Shown: positions 1 to 9,663 of the stretch, one piece after another
Layout of the letters: each line of letters starts with the position of its first letter
Position numbering within the stretch: position 1 is the stretch's first letter
Assembly: GCA_017453485.1 (NCBI GenBank)
Contig: JAFTEW010000015.1
Span: 1 to 43,135 of the forward strand
Length of the DNA: 43,135 nt
Direction: 5' to 3'
From: Alphaproteobacteria bacterium
GTDB lineage: Bacteria; Pseudomonadota; Alphaproteobacteria; CAAHEQ01; UBA3637
The notes under the pieces: generated by a model
Database searches by the model: none
What the model was told of the DNA's origin: nothing
The model's input: only the letters and a program-made list of their open reading frames with translations
Program-made: the position numbers and the translations under genes

Positions 1-67
1 ATAAAGTATATGTCAACAATATTTGTTCGGGATTTTTACCCGGTATCACGGAAAAATTTAGGTTATG

Positions 68-96
68 GAAAAAGCCCCTGTTGAAAGGGGCTTTTA
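68..96 (-). terminator. Rho-independent terminator after secA
   Basis: A 9-bp stem (71-79 pairing with 86-94) with a 6-nt loop lies directly beyond the secA stop codon. The minus-strand transcript ends the stem in a run of U. The plus strand also ends in a T-rich tract, so it may work in both directions. Confidence 0.8.
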
Positions 97-2691
97 TTAT
101 TCGATTTTTCCGTGGCAATGTTTGTATTTCTTGCCGGAACCGCATGGGCACGGGTCATTTCGTGACGGTGGCGGTTCAATCGGCTTTTCGTCTTGTGCCT
201 TCGGTGCCTCTGTCGGTTCGGATGTCCGAATTTGAAATTCGGCAAAAGCTAAAATGCGGGTGACCCGTTCCCGAACGCGAGACAGTAATCCTTCAAACAA
301 CCGGAATGCTTCTTGTTTGTAAGCGTTTAAAGGGTTTTGCTGTGCATACTGACGCAACCCGATAGAACCTTTTAAGAAATCCAGCGTCTGTAAGTGTTCT
401 TTCCAACAGGTATCAATGGATTGAATGATAATGCTCTTTTTTAAATCATTTTGAATGTCGGTCGGTAACAATTTTAATTTATCCGCTACGGCTTTATCGG
501 ACATTTCATTCAAACGTTCGACCATCGTTTCCGGTGTGATACCCGGTTCGTTGATCCAGGATTCAAACGGAACGTCAAGCCCCAATAATTTTGCGGTTTC
601 TTCTTTAAGAGCTTTGGCATCCCAATCTTCTGGAACAGATTTTTCGGGAGCAATTCCATAAACCAAATTTTGAATGCAATCATCACGCATACCCCGGATG
701 ACATCATCAACGTCATCCGTTGTCATCAATTCACGCCGTTGTTCATAAATGACTTTGCGTTGATCATTCATAACACCATCATATTCCAGCAAACTTTTGC
801 GAACATCAAAGTGAAAACCTTCCACTTTTTCTTGGGCTTTTGCGATGGCCTTACTGATCCAGGGATGAACGATGGCTTGGCCGTTCGGCATCCCCATTGT
901 TTTTAAAATGTTTCCAATTCGTTCGGAACCGAAAATACGCATCAGGTCATCTTGCAATGAAACATAGAATTTGCTGAGTCCCGGATCACCCTGACGACCG
1001 GACCGACCCCGGAGTTGGTTGTCGATGCGTCGGCTTTCATGCCGTTCGGACCCCAGCACATATAGACCGCCGGCCTTTAAAGCGATATCTTTACCGGTGG
1101 CAATTTCAGCCCGAATTTTTTCGGCTAATTTTTCTTTATCGGTATCCGGATTTTTGGCCAATTCTTCGGCCATCCGCATATCAAAGTTGCCGCCCAGTTG
1201 AATGTCTGTTCCCCGACCGGCCATGTTGGTGGCAATCGTGACAGCCCCCGGTCGTCCGGCTTGGGCGACAATTTGGGCTTCTTGTTCGTGATGACGGGCG
1301 TTCAAAACATTAAACGGAATATCCGATTTTTTACGAAGCAGATTAGCTAAAATTTCGGATTTTTCAATAGAGGTTGTTCCAACCAAAATCGGTTGTTGCC
1401 GATTATGAGCGGCGATGATTTCGTCAATGATGGCATTGTATTTTTCTTCGGCCGTGCGATAAATAACATCTTGTTCATCAATGCGGCCGGATGGCTTGTT
1501 CGTCGGGATTTCAATGACATCCAAATGATAAATGCTGTCAAATTCACCGGCTTCGGTCATGGCGGTCCCCGTCATACCGGCCAATTTCGGGTAGAGACGG
1601 AAATAATTTTGAAAGGTAATGGATGCGACGGTCTGATTTTCCGGTTGGATTTCAACATGCTCTTTGGCTTCCAAAGCCTGATGCAAACCGTTTGAATAGC
1701 GGCGGCCTTCCATAATGCGGCCGGTAAATTCATCGATAATCATGACTTTACCGTCCTTGACCATATAATCCACATCCCGCGTGAACAGGGTGTGTGCCCG
1801 TAAAGCTTGCTCAACAAAGTGAACAAACGGTATGTTTTCCGTATCATACAGTGTGCCGCTCATCAAACCGGAAGCACGCAATTTTTCCTCAACAAATTCA
1901 ACGCCGGCATCCGTCAACGTGACATTTTTGCGTTTTTCGTCCTTTTCATAATGTTCGGGGCGAATATCGGCCATTAATTGATCAACAACCTGGTATTTTT
2001 CGGAAGAGTCTTCGGCTAAGCCCGAAATGATCAAAGGCGTGCGGGCTTCATCAATCAAAATAGAGTCAACTTCATCCACAATCGCATAATAAAACGGTCG
2101 TTGAACCATAGCATTTAAGGATAACCGCATATTATCCCGCAAGTAGTCAAACCCTAATTCGTTATTGGTGGCATATGTAATATCGCAATTATAAACGGCA
2201 CGGCGCTGCTCGTCGTTCAACTCGTGAACCAGACAGCCAACGGTCAACCCCAAAAAGCGATAAATTTTACCCATCCATTCACTGTCCCGTTTGGCCAAAT
2301 AATCGTTGACGGTCACAACGTGAACACCACGGCCGGTCAGAGCGTTTAAATAGACGGGTAGAGTGGCAACCAATGTTTTTCCTTCACCTGTGCGCATTTC
2401 GGCAATTTTTCCGTTGTGGAGGACGATACCCCCCAGTAGTTGCACATCAAAAGGACGTAACCCCAAAGTTCGTTTAGCTGCTTCCCGGACAACGGCAAAG
2501 GCCTCAACCAACAAGTCATCCAATGTTTCTCCTTTACTCAACCGGTCTTTGAATTCGGTCGTTTTAGCTTTCAAAGCTTCATCGGATAATGTCGAAATTT
2601 CGGGTTCGAGGGCATTGATGTCAGCAATGGTTTTTTTGAATTTTTTTAAATAGCGATCATTGGCTGAGCCGAACAGATTCTTTAATTTCAT
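97..2691 (-). CDS. secA: Preprotein translocase ATPase SecA
   Basis: SecA is the ATPase motor that pushes unfolded preproteins through the SecYEG channel at the inner membrane. The 864-residue length is normal for the family. Visible marks are the Walker A stretch MRTGEGKT near residue 100, the DEAD-type [15 protein letters not shown] segment near residue 208, the second ATPase half with [10 protein letters not shown] and [13 protein letters not shown], and a C-terminal zinc-binding tail [14 protein letters not shown] that in other bacteria binds SecB and phospholipid. The start is supported by an AAGGA ribosome site upstream on the minus strand. The gene stands alone, with its own promoter candidate and terminator. 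The autotransporter and the signal-peptide-bearing DGR target in this window would both depend on Sec export, which is known biology rather than something seen here. Confidence 0.98.
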   Translation of the reverse strand: MKLKNLFGSANDRYLKKFKKTIADINALEPEISTLSDEALKAKTTEFKDRLSKGETLDDLLVEAFAVVREAAKRTLGLRPFDVQLLGGIVLHNGKIAEMRTGEGKTLVATLPVYLNALTGRGVHVVTVNDYLAKRDSEWMGKIYRFLGLTVGCLVHELNDEQRRAVYNCDITYATNNELGFDYLRDNMRLSLNAMVQRPFYYAIVDEVDSILIDEARTPLIISGLAEDSSEKYQVVDQLMADIRPEHYEKDEKRKNVTLTDAGVEFVEEKLRASGLMSGTLYDTENIPFVHFVEQALRAHTLFTRDVDYMVKDGKVMIIDEFTGRIMEGRRYSNGLHQALEAKEHVEIQPENQTVASITFQNYFRLYPKLAGMTGTAMTEAGEFDSIYHLDVIEIPTNKPSGRIDEQDVIYRTAEEKYNAIIDEIIAAHNRQQPILVGTTSIEKSEILANLLRKKSDIPFNVLNARHHEQEAQIVAQAGRPGAVTIATNMAGRGTDIQLGGNFDMRMAEELAKNPDTDKEKLAEKIRAEIATGKDIALKAGGLYVLGSERHESRRIDNQLRGRSGRQGDPGLSKFYVSLQDDLMRIFGSERIGNILKTMGMPNGQAIVHPWISKAIAKAQEKVEGFHFDVRKSLLEYDGVMNDQRKVIYEQRRELMTTDDVDDVIRGMRDDCIQNLVYGIAPEKSVPEDWDAKALKEETAKLLGLDVPFESWINEPGITPETMVERLNEMSDKAVADKLKLLPTDIQNDLKKSIIIQSIDTCWKEHLQTLDFLKGSIGLRQYAQQNPLNAYKQEAFRLFEGLLSRVRERVTRILAFAEFQIRTSEPTEAPKAQDEKPIEPPPSRNDPCPCGSGKKYKHCHGKIE

Positions 2692-2737
2692 TGATTTTCC
2701 TTACATAGACTTTCGGTTGATTAAAATTATATGTTAT

Positions 2738-2766
2738 GACATAGGCTATTTTTTCCGAAAAGTCAA
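2738..2766 (-). promoter_or_regulatory. Candidate sigma70-type promoter of secA
   Basis: On the minus strand TTGACT (2766-2761) and TATGTC (2743-2738) are separated by 17 bp, about 47 bp upstream of the secA start. The -35 box is good and the -10 box is weak. A second TATAAT-like stretch lies closer to the gene, so the exact start site is uncertain. Confidence 0.45.
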
Positions 2767-2872
2767 GAATAAGAACTGAATTTGTTTGATAAAATGATTT
2801 TCGCAAAGTGGGGGGATATTGGAAAAAGAACGGACAAGAGGTTCGTTAGGTGTAAAAAAAATAAAAAAAGTG

Positions 2873-2901
2873 TTGCTTTTTCATTATGGCTTTTGTAATA
2901 T
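2873..2901 (+). promoter_or_regulatory. Candidate promoter of the autotransporter-prepilin-DGR run
   Basis: TTGCTT (2873-2878) and TAATAT (2896-2901) are separated by 17 bp and lie about 42 bp upstream of the autotransporter ATG, which follows an AAGGAG ribosome site. No terminator is obvious before the avd-like gene, so this promoter could serve the genes up to the reverse transcriptase. Confidence 0.5.
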
Positions 2902-2943
2902 GGAATAAAATAACCCCAGGAGTATCAATTAAGGAGTCCCCTC

Positions 2944-5900
2944 ATGTATCGTAAAATAATTGCTTTTGGTTTAATGACAAGTTTGCTTTTCGGATTATCA
3001 AACGGGACGTATGCCGCTGGCTCGGCTGTTGGATTATCCCCGCGGAAGGCTATCTATCAGGCGGCGCGCACCGGGAATGTTAAGGCTGTTGAAAATTTGG
3101 TGCGGCAGGGATTTTCTTTGGAAACAGTTGATTCAAACGGAAATACGGCCCTATGTGCTTCGGTGGCGTTGAAAGATGTGACCGCCTATAATACATTGAT
3201 TGCCGCCGGGGCAGATCCGAATGCCGATTGTATGAAGAATATGTCGGCCGCCCGGAAAGAGCGTTTCTGTGCCGGTAGGGGAATTGCCGATCGGTCCATC
3301 TGTACCGGGGTGGCTAAATCAGGTATTATCACGTCCAATATTTGGGCTGACGCGGCCGGGGTTGCCGTTTTGGGGACAGTTGCTGTGGCGGCTGCCAGCG
3401 GCGGTGGCGGTGGTGGCGGCAGCAGTGGTGGTGGAGACGACGGCGGGTCTGGCGGCGGGTCCGATTCGGGGCTATGCGCCAATGTTGATTGCGGATTTCA
3501 CGGAAACTGTGATTCAAATACGGGAACCTGTATTTGTGAAACGGGTTGGTCGGGTACTTATTGTACCGAACAGGAAGACGTGACACCGTCTTGTGATGAT
3601 GTGGATTGCGGGGACCATGGGACCTGTAATGCCGGTGCTTGTATCTGTGCCGACGGGTGGAGTGGCTCAACTTGTAATATCGCGCCGGATGCTTGTTATA
3701 ATGTAAGTTGCGGGGCACATGGTTCCTGCTCAAACGGAACGTGTAGTTGTCGGGACGGATTTTCGGGAACAAATTGTGAAGTGCCGCCGACAACCGAATT
3801 AACGGAAGAAACGACAATGGATGAACAAAGTGGCGTTCCCTGCGATGATGGTGAAGTTATCAATGGTGTGTGTACGAAACCGGTCCAATCGGGTAATGAT
3901 GAGCATGCAGTCGTTGAACAAAATGATCCGGATGCAACGACGAATCCTCTGTTTTTGGCTGAATTCGGCGGAAATGTCGAAAATACGGGTGACGTGGAAC
4001 GCTCCGGCTCATCGACCGAACAATTTGTTGGTATGTGGGCGAACGGTGTTGGGGCGGATGCTTTGTCGCCTGGTGGTTCAACCGTCGATTTGACAAAGGC
4101 GTCAAAAGCCACAAACAGCGGGACCCTGACATTGACGGAAGAAACGGTTGATGATAAAGGAATTATCGGAATGAAAGCCACATCGGCCGGCACCATTAAA
4201 AATACCGGAACAATTGATTTGACGACAAAATCTCCGAATCAGTCTGCGGCCATGCTGGCTAAGGGAAAGGGATTGGCTGTTGAAAATCAGGGGATCATTA
4301 ACCTGAATCCGACAGAATCTTCTTGGGACATGACAGGGATGTCTGGGGCCGATCGAAATGTATTGAATGATACGGACGGGCAAATCAATATCGTGATGGG
4401 TCAAAAAACATCGGGATTAACGACCGAAAAAGGTTCGGTTGTCGGCATGACCGGTGATTTTGTTTTGAATCGCGGCACGATCACGGCCAAAGTTGATGAT
4501 ACCGTTCCGGAGGGCCAAACGGTTCAAACAGATTTGCGCTTGATAGAAGCCGGTCCGAATGGCATGGCTTTCAATGACGGCACCATCAATTTGGATATTA
4601 CGAATATGATGTTTAATGTGTCGGCTTTGGCGCCGTCCGGTGGGGCGTCGGGGGCAAAGTTGACCAACAACGGCACGATGAATGTGACGGGGGATTTGTA
4701 TTATGATTCCGCGTTGAGTAAACAGGTCTACCTGATGGGGACTGCGGATACATCTTCTACATTATTGAATGAAGGTTTGATTGATGTGGATATTGATGTG
4801 TCTAAGGGCGGCTTGTTTGGAGTGATGAACGGCAATGGCGGTACACAAACCAATAATAAGGATATTAAGGTCAAATTGACTTCCGTCGGGGCAACGGATG
4901 GCTTCTATGCATCTGTGTTTGATTCGCAGGCCGGTTCACAAGTAAATAACGGGACAGTTGATGTGACGTTTGCTCCGGGTGTAGCAAATTCAAGTTCCTT
5001 CTTTACTGTTATGGATTATCATGGTGGTGAAGGCGGAGTTGATCAAACCAATAACGGTTTGATTCGAATGACATCCGAAATGGACGGCCTGTCGGTTGTT
5101 GCCATGACCGGGGCCGGAGCAAAAGTAAACGGTGCCGAAGGAGAAATTCACCTGATCAGCAGCGCAAACAATTCTTCTTTGGCTGCAATCGGCGGTGGTG
5201 GCGGATCGGCCAATAATAGCGGTAAGGTCTTCTTGGAACACAATGGCGGTAGCGGCAGTATTGTCGGCTTTGGTGGCGCCAATGAAGGTAAAATCTATAT
5301 CCGGGCCAATGATATGACGGGAATGACGGGTATTAACGGTGCTTCCATCGCACCGGGTGGGGCTACCGTTGATGACAGCAAAGGGTTGATTGATATTAAA
5401 CTGACGGGAAGCACGTATGGTGCTGTGGCAGGGGCTTCCGTCGCCGGTGCCGGAACCCTTAATAATGCCAATAAAGTAAGTATTGAAGCGAAGGATTCTT
5501 TGCGTGCCGGTGATTTAATGGCTGTGGGTATGACGGTCCTTGAAGGTGCTCAACTCAATCGGGGGGGCGATACGATTATAAATGTGAACGGTTCTACCTC
5601 CGGCAAAACGCAAATTTGGGGTCTGCAATCTGAAAATGCTCATATTACGAATAACGGGGATATCCGTATCACATCCGATTTAACGAACAGTAACCAACAT
5701 GTTGTTATCGGTATGGAATCGCAGGATACCCAGCGTTCAGAATTAACGCAGTATAAAGCGATTAACAATAACCGGATTCGAATTAATGTGACCGGTGGTA
5801 AAAGCAGCATACATCGGGACGGTATCCCGTTTGATGTGGTCGGTATGGCGACGAATTCTTATGCTGAAAACAGTGGCACCGGGGTTATTTCAATCAATGT

Positions 5901-7626
5901 TTCCGGTGATGCCAAAGCGGCCGGTATGGTGGCCTATGATGCCGGTCAGATTGTGAATAAGGGAACGATTATCTTTACCGGTAATGCCGATAATTTTACG
6001 CCGTTTTACGGGACGGGTCTTCGGAACATTGATTTGGCTTGGGATAAAGACGGTAATGTCATTAAAAAGACAACTGTTTATGCGTCGGTTTATAATGGCG
6101 GCGATATCATTATCAACAATATGCCGATTAGCATAACCAATGCCCAAGGTCACGGTTATGAAGGCAGCGGTTGGGCCAGACGAACCTATGACTGGGTTGA
6201 AAACGATGAAGAAGGCAATCCGGTGAACGATTTTGTTTTAAATAAGGATGAAACAAATGTTGATTCATTTACGGAATACAATACGCTCGGCACGCCGTTC
6301 GCCAATGTGGAAGATGTGACGACTCCCTCCTTTATTTTAAATAACGGTGTTCGGTATGTGTCTGAACAAAACGGAACATTGAATGCAAACGGATCTCACC
6401 TGATCGGGGAAATTACGGCTGGTACGTCATTAGCGTTAAACGGCAATAAGGATATCTATATCGGTGATGGTAAAGGGTCCGGAGCCGTAATCGGTGACGG
6501 GGATTTTTCGGATTTGACCTTTGTCTCTGATTCGCCCCTGTTTACCGCAGGATATCGCATCAATGATAAAAACAGTAACGGACTGGATATCGTTCTGACG
6601 CGTCGGTCTTTTGCCGATGTTGTATCGGATGCCTCTTTGGCCGATTATTTAGAGCGGAACTATGTAGCCGGATATAATGAATCATTCTTTAATGAATTGA
6701 AGTCGTTTAATAATCGGCAGAGTTTGATGGCCGGACTCAATCAAATGACCGGTCGAGATATGTTGTCACGCTTTAATTTTGAAGATATGACAATGATTCG
6801 GGAATTAAATGTTGATATGAACAATCAACTGTTCCGTCGTCCGGAAGCGGCCTTTGCAACGGCGGGTATTGTTAAGCCGATGGCATTTAGTGGAGATATC
6901 GGTTCGGAAAGCCGGTATAGTCTGTTTAATAAACGGCGGGGAAATTTATCCGTCGGCTTCGGGGTAGCATTTACCGATGTCCGATCCGATGATACACATA
7001 ACAGTAATGACCGGAAGGAAACAATGTATCAATTGGTTGTTCCGGTTGGCTATCGTGCTGCTGGGATGCACTTTATTACATCGCCGCGTATCGGATATGC
7101 CAGAGGTAATTATGACCGTGTCGGCTTTAATAATCAATCCTATGACGGAACGATGGAAAAGCGAATTTTCGGCTTGATGAATGAAGCGCGTTATCCGATG
7201 ACTTTTGGGGATTGGACGGTTGAACCGGCGGCTGAATTGAATGTGTTGGGGATGAGTCAACGGGGAAAAGAAGACCGGAAAGATTACAGCCTGAATATTA
7301 AGTCGCAGAACACCTATTCTGTGGAAAGTGGAATCGGATTATATCTGACACGGGCCGAAGAATTAAGCAAGGATTCTCGTGTTAAGTTGACGGCCGGCGT
7401 CGCAGGATACCATGAATTTGCCGATCCGTATCGGTTGGATGTCGGGATGAACGGATTGATGGGAACATTCCGGCTTCGTGATGAAAAGCGGTCCGATAAT
7501 CGGGGAATCATTCGGTTAGGACTGGATTATGATTATCGGGATTTGTCGGTTTACGGGTCCTTTATCTCTTATATTGATCGGGAAGTTCGGTCTGCCGTTA
7601 AATCCGGTATGAAATTGAAATTTTAA
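2944..7626 (+). CDS. Large autotransporter with ankyrin-like and EGF-like modules
   Basis: This 1560-residue protein looks like a type V (autotransporter) surface protein. Residues 1-24 form a signal peptide. Residues about 33-100 look like two ankyrin repeats (AARTGNVKAVENLVRQG, then GNTALCASVALKD and LIAAGADPNADC). A hydrophobic stretch and a long Gly/Ser linker follow (about 135-175). Three EGF-like modules, each with six Cys and ending GWSGTYC, GWSGSTC or GFSGTNC, occupy about 177-282. Residues 300-1250 are a repetitive passenger rich in N-N-G-x-I/M and N-x-G-T motifs, typical of a beta-helix. The last ~270 residues look like an outer-membrane barrel and end in the aromatic residue F, as autotransporter barrels do. 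The start follows AAGGAG. The prepilin-like gene begins 16 nt after the stop. The function is probably adhesion or host contact, which is inference. Confidence 0.88.
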   Translation: MYRKIIAFGLMTSLLFGLSNGTYAAGSAVGLSPRKAIYQAARTGNVKAVENLVRQGFSLETVDSNGNTALCASVALKDVTAYNTLIAAGADPNADCMKNMSAARKERFCAGRGIADRSICTGVAKSGIITSNIWADAAGVAVLGTVAVAAASGGGGGGGSSGGGDDGGSGGGSDSGLCANVDCGFHGNCDSNTGTCICETGWSGTYCTEQEDVTPSCDDVDCGDHGTCNAGACICADGWSGSTCNIAPDACYNVSCGAHGSCSNGTCSCRDGFSGTNCEVPPTTELTEETTMDEQSGVPCDDGEVINGVCTKPVQSGNDEHAVVEQNDPDATTNPLFLAEFGGNVENTGDVERSGSSTEQFVGMWANGVGADALSPGGSTVDLTKASKATNSGTLTLTEETVDDKGIIGMKATSAGTIKNTGTIDLTTKSPNQSAAMLAKGKGLAVENQGIINLNPTESSWDMTGMSGADRNVLNDTDGQINIVMGQKTSGLTTEKGSVVGMTGDFVLNRGTITAKVDDTVPEGQTVQTDLRLIEAGPNGMAFNDGTINLDITNMMFNVSALAPSGGASGAKLTNNGTMNVTGDLYYDSALSKQVYLMGTADTSSTLLNEGLIDVDIDVSKGGLFGVMNGNGGTQTNNKDIKVKLTSVGATDGFYASVFDSQAGSQVNNGTVDVTFAPGVANSSSFFTVMDYHGGEGGVDQTNNGLIRMTSEMDGLSVVAMTGAGAKVNGAEGEIHLISSANNSSLAAIGGGGGSANNSGKVFLEHNGGSGSIVGFGGANEGKIYIRANDMTGMTGINGASIAPGGATVDDSKGLIDIKLTGSTYGAVAGASVAGAGTLNNANKVSIEAKDSLRAGDLMAVGMTVLEGAQLNRGGDTIINVNGSTSGKTQIWGLQSENAHITNNGDIRITSDLTNSNQHVVIGMESQDTQRSELTQYKAINNNRIRINVTGGKSSIHRDGIPFDVVGMATNSYAENSGTGVISINVSGDAKAAGMVAYDAGQIVNKGTIIFTGNADNFTPFYGTGLRNIDLAWDKDGNVIKKTTVYASVYNGGDIIINNMPISITNAQGHGYEGSGWARRTYDWVENDEEGNPVNDFVLNKDETNVDSFTEYNTLGTPFANVEDVTTPSFILNNGVRYVSEQNGTLNANGSHLIGEITAGTSLALNGNKDIYIGDGKGSGAVIGDGDFSDLTFVSDSPLFTAGYRINDKNSNGLDIVLTRRSFADVVSDASLADYLERNYVAGYNESFFNELKSFNNRQSLMAGLNQMTGRDMLSRFNFEDMTMIRELNVDMNNQLFRRPEAAFATAGIVKPMAFSGDIGSESRYSLFNKRRGNLSVGFGVAFTDVRSDDTHNSNDRKETMYQLVVPVGYRAAGMHFITSPRIGYARGNYDRVGFNNQSYDGTMEKRIFGLMNEARYPMTFGDWTVEPAAELNVLGMSQRGKEDRKDYSLNIKSQNTYSVESGIGLYLTRAEELSKDSRVKLTAGVAGYHEFADPYRLDVGMNGLMGTFRLRDEKRSDNRGIIRLGLDYDYRDLSVYGSFISYIDREVRSAVKSGMKLKF

Positions 7627-7642
7627 CAGAGGAAAACCGCCC

Positions 7643-9025
7643 ATGACAGGGAAGCAACGTTATAGTGAAAACGGTAGAAGCATTATTGAAATTTTGGGTG
7701 TCTTGGCTATTATGGGCATCTTAACAATCGGTGCGGTTGCTTCTTTTCGATATGGAATGACCAAAAGTCGGACCAATCATATGATTGAGGATATTCAAAC
7801 CGCCTATTTAGAAGAAAGCGGATTGGTTCAGCATCATACGTTGTGGACGCCGGTGCACTTTACGCCGTCCAGCGGCACAGATTTAACCACGTTGTTTGAT
7901 AAGGCCTCCCATGTATTTGTAAAGGCGGCCGATGTTGATAAACGTGTTTGTGAAATGTTGTTGCGCGTCGGCTCTGATTATCGGTTTTCCTTCTATGACT
8001 TAGCCGGTAATGAAAAGACGGAATGTATTGATTCGGATGAAATCATTGTAGCCTTTAACGGCAGTGGTGCGCCGGTTGAATGCGGTGGAGCGTCTGATTG
8101 CGGGGAAGGATTTGAAGGGTATTGTAACGGGCGCGGTCGGTGTAAAGCCTGTCAGGCTGATCAGGAAACAGATCCGGAAGTTGAAGGATGTTTTTGTAAA
8201 GATGCCAATCAAACAACATGCGTGAATCAGACGGACACTTGGTGTTGCCCGAACACACAGTTGTGCGGTGAACAAGTCGGGGAATGTAAGGATTCCGATG
8301 GTAAGTGTGCCTATTATTTTGGTGTCACCGAAGACGATGGTGTTGTTTACTATGGGGATTGCAGCTATACCTGTTCCAAAGGTGGTGCTTCAACAACATA
8401 TGGCGCGAATTGTAGCTATACGGTTGGCACAACCGGTGGTTTGACGGGATATACGGATGCCGCCGGAACGGCACGCAATTATGCTTTACCGGGGGTGCAA
8501 TCGGTTCAAGGTTGCCCCGGCAATCAGTATTGCGCTATTTTTTGGACGCAGCCCGAATGGTCGGCCGACGGCTCGACACCATCTATCGGGGCGGCCTCAA
8601 CCGGTGTTGTTTACGGTAAGTGTCAGATGATGAGCTCTTATGAATCGACCCCTGTGGCCAAGGATTCGATTGATTCAGGGCTGGTTCGTGTGAACAAGGG
8701 ATGTCCTGCCAATCAATACTGTGCTATTTTTTGGACACAGCCCGAATGGCCGCACGGGTCGGCGACACCGACGGTTGCGGCGGCCGCTATGGGAACGTTA
8801 TACGGTCGGTGCCAGATGATGAATTCTTATGAATCAACACCGTTATCCAAAACCAAAACGGGTGCGGCAGCCGGCTATCATGTGGAAAAAGAGTGCCCCG
8901 AGGTTCAATTCTGTTCATTGAATTGGGCGGATGAAAATTGCACGGCCGCCGGGGCAAGTATTACCGGGACGGTGTTGGGGGCTTGCTCAAATATGAATGT
9001 CAGGAACACAACCTGCCCATATTAA
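7643..9025 (+). CDS. Prepilin-like Cys-rich surface protein with three internal repeats
   Basis: The N-terminus has a short basic leader and then GRSIIEILGVLAIMGILTIG, which resembles the type IV pilin / type II pseudopilin cleavage site and hydrophobic helix. The first residue after the Gly is Arg rather than the usual Phe/Met, with Glu at +4. The rest of the 460-residue protein is Cys-rich. Residues about 150-215 form a knottin- or EGF-like cluster. The C-terminal third holds three related ~60-residue units: two near-identical copies with NQYCAIFWTQPEW and YGxCQMMxSYESTP, and a degenerate third (VQFCSLNWADENC). A second protein with the same N-terminal architecture is at the far end of the window. 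The gene lies 16 nt after the autotransporter and 20 nt before the DGR accessory gene, which suggests co-transcription. No copy of the DGR template is found in it. The role is unknown. Confidence 0.82.
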   Translation: MTGKQRYSENGRSIIEILGVLAIMGILTIGAVASFRYGMTKSRTNHMIEDIQTAYLEESGLVQHHTLWTPVHFTPSSGTDLTTLFDKASHVFVKAADVDKRVCEMLLRVGSDYRFSFYDLAGNEKTECIDSDEIIVAFNGSGAPVECGGASDCGEGFEGYCNGRGRCKACQADQETDPEVEGCFCKDANQTTCVNQTDTWCCPNTQLCGEQVGECKDSDGKCAYYFGVTEDDGVVYYGDCSYTCSKGGASTTYGANCSYTVGTTGGLTGYTDAAGTARNYALPGVQSVQGCPGNQYCAIFWTQPEWSADGSTPSIGAASTGVVYGKCQMMSSYESTPVAKDSIDSGLVRVNKGCPANQYCAIFWTQPEWPHGSATPTVAAAAMGTLYGRCQMMNSYESTPLSKTKTGAAAGYHVEKECPEVQFCSLNWADENCTAAGASITGTVLGACSNMNVRNTTCPY

Positions 9026-9045
9026 GGGGGAAAAAGGAATGCCGC

Positions 9046-9417
9046 ATGCCAAATAGTGAAGGCCTTCCGATTTATATTGACACTTACCATTTGGCACAGG
9101 ATGTTTTTGCCGATACCGTCAGTTTTCCGCGGGACTATAAGTTTATTTTAGGAACGCGTCTGAATAACGATGTGTTGGATTTGTGTTGCCTGATTGATCG
9201 GATCAATCGTGCCGATGACAAAGATGACTTGCTGGATATGTTTATTTCGGGATTAGAGCGTGTGCGTATCCAATTAAGGTTATGCGCAGACTTTAAACTG
9301 ATCGGTTTTCAAAGGCAGGCCGGCCTGGCCGAAATGATAGAAAAGATTTGGACACAGGCTGTTGCTTGGCAAAAAAGTGAAAGGAGGCGCCAAAAATCCG
9401 TGCCAGAATCGGGGTGA
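9046..9417 (+). CDS. avd: DGR accessory variability determinant (Avd-like four-helix protein)
   Basis: In known DGRs, Avd is a small basic four-helix-bundle protein that forms a barrel-shaped pentamer, binds the reverse transcriptase and the template RNA, and is required for mutagenic cDNA synthesis. This 123-residue protein is predicted almost wholly helical and has the family pattern: a helix with HLAQDVFADTVSFPRDYKF, then LGTRLNNDVLDLCCLIDRI, then an LERVRIQLRLCADFKLIG helix, and a closing W-x-x-S end. The ATG at 9046 was chosen because AAAGGA lies 7 nt upstream. The open frame extends further upstream but overlaps the prepilin gene. It sits between the prepilin gene and the template repeat, the usual neighbourhood of avd. 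The call rests on pattern and position, not on a database search. Confidence 0.85.
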   Translation: MPNSEGLPIYIDTYHLAQDVFADTVSFPRDYKFILGTRLNNDVLDLCCLIDRINRADDKDDLLDMFISGLERVRIQLRLCADFKLIGFQRQAGLAEMIEKIWTQAVAWQKSERRRQKSVPESG

Positions 9418-9541
9418 GTCACGGCCTCCCCGAGCGAGCATTTTTTTTAATTTTAAAAGGGCCGATCACCGTGCCCGGATAATGGGGCGGTAAAGACAAC
9501 AGTATCGGCTTGACCACGTGGGAAGAGATTCCCAATTTGCG

Positions 9542-9646
9542 ATTCCTCGAACGCGTATAACGTGAATCTTTCCTCAGGTGCGGTCAACAACAACAACCGT
9601 AACAACAACAACTACGCCTTGTGTGAGTAGAGTTTTCCCAGCTTTT
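9542..9646 (+). repeat. DGR template repeat (TR)
   Basis: This non-coding 105-bp sequence between the avd-like gene and the RT matches 11652-11756, the end of the target gene. It holds 30 adenines; 9 of them differ from the target copy and none of the other 75 bases differs. In the target frame it reads A-V, four AAC (Asn) codons, Arg, four AAC codons, then Y-A-L-C-E and stop. AAC is the classic DGR codon, because changes at its two adenines give many residues but never a stop. The differences are at 9550, 9587, 9592, 9596, 9601, 9604, 9605, 9610 and 9611. The last 35 bp (9612-9646) are identical in both copies and probably act as the initiation-of-mutagenic-homing segment. Confidence 0.97.
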
Positions 9647-9663
9647 GAAGTTAAAATATCCGG

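Noticed and set aside
3329-3817. Minus-strand open frame rich in Arg and His opposite the autotransporter
   Set aside because: It is a shadow of the Cys/Gly-rich EGF coding region with no ribosome site.
8500-9025. Second DGR variable repeat in the prepilin-like protein
   Set aside because: Its 3' end shares neither the TR core nor the invariant 3' segment; the repeats inside it are protein-level duplications.
8938-9045. Upstream extension of the avd-like frame
   Set aside because: It overlaps the prepilin gene and reads unlike Avd; a good ribosome site precedes the ATG at 9046.
9409-9448. Stem TCGGGG/CCCCGA followed by eight T, between the avd-like gene and the TR
   Set aside because: The stem has only 6 bp with a 13-nt loop and is 7 nt away from the T run, so it is not a convincing terminator. 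It may be part of the template RNA structure.
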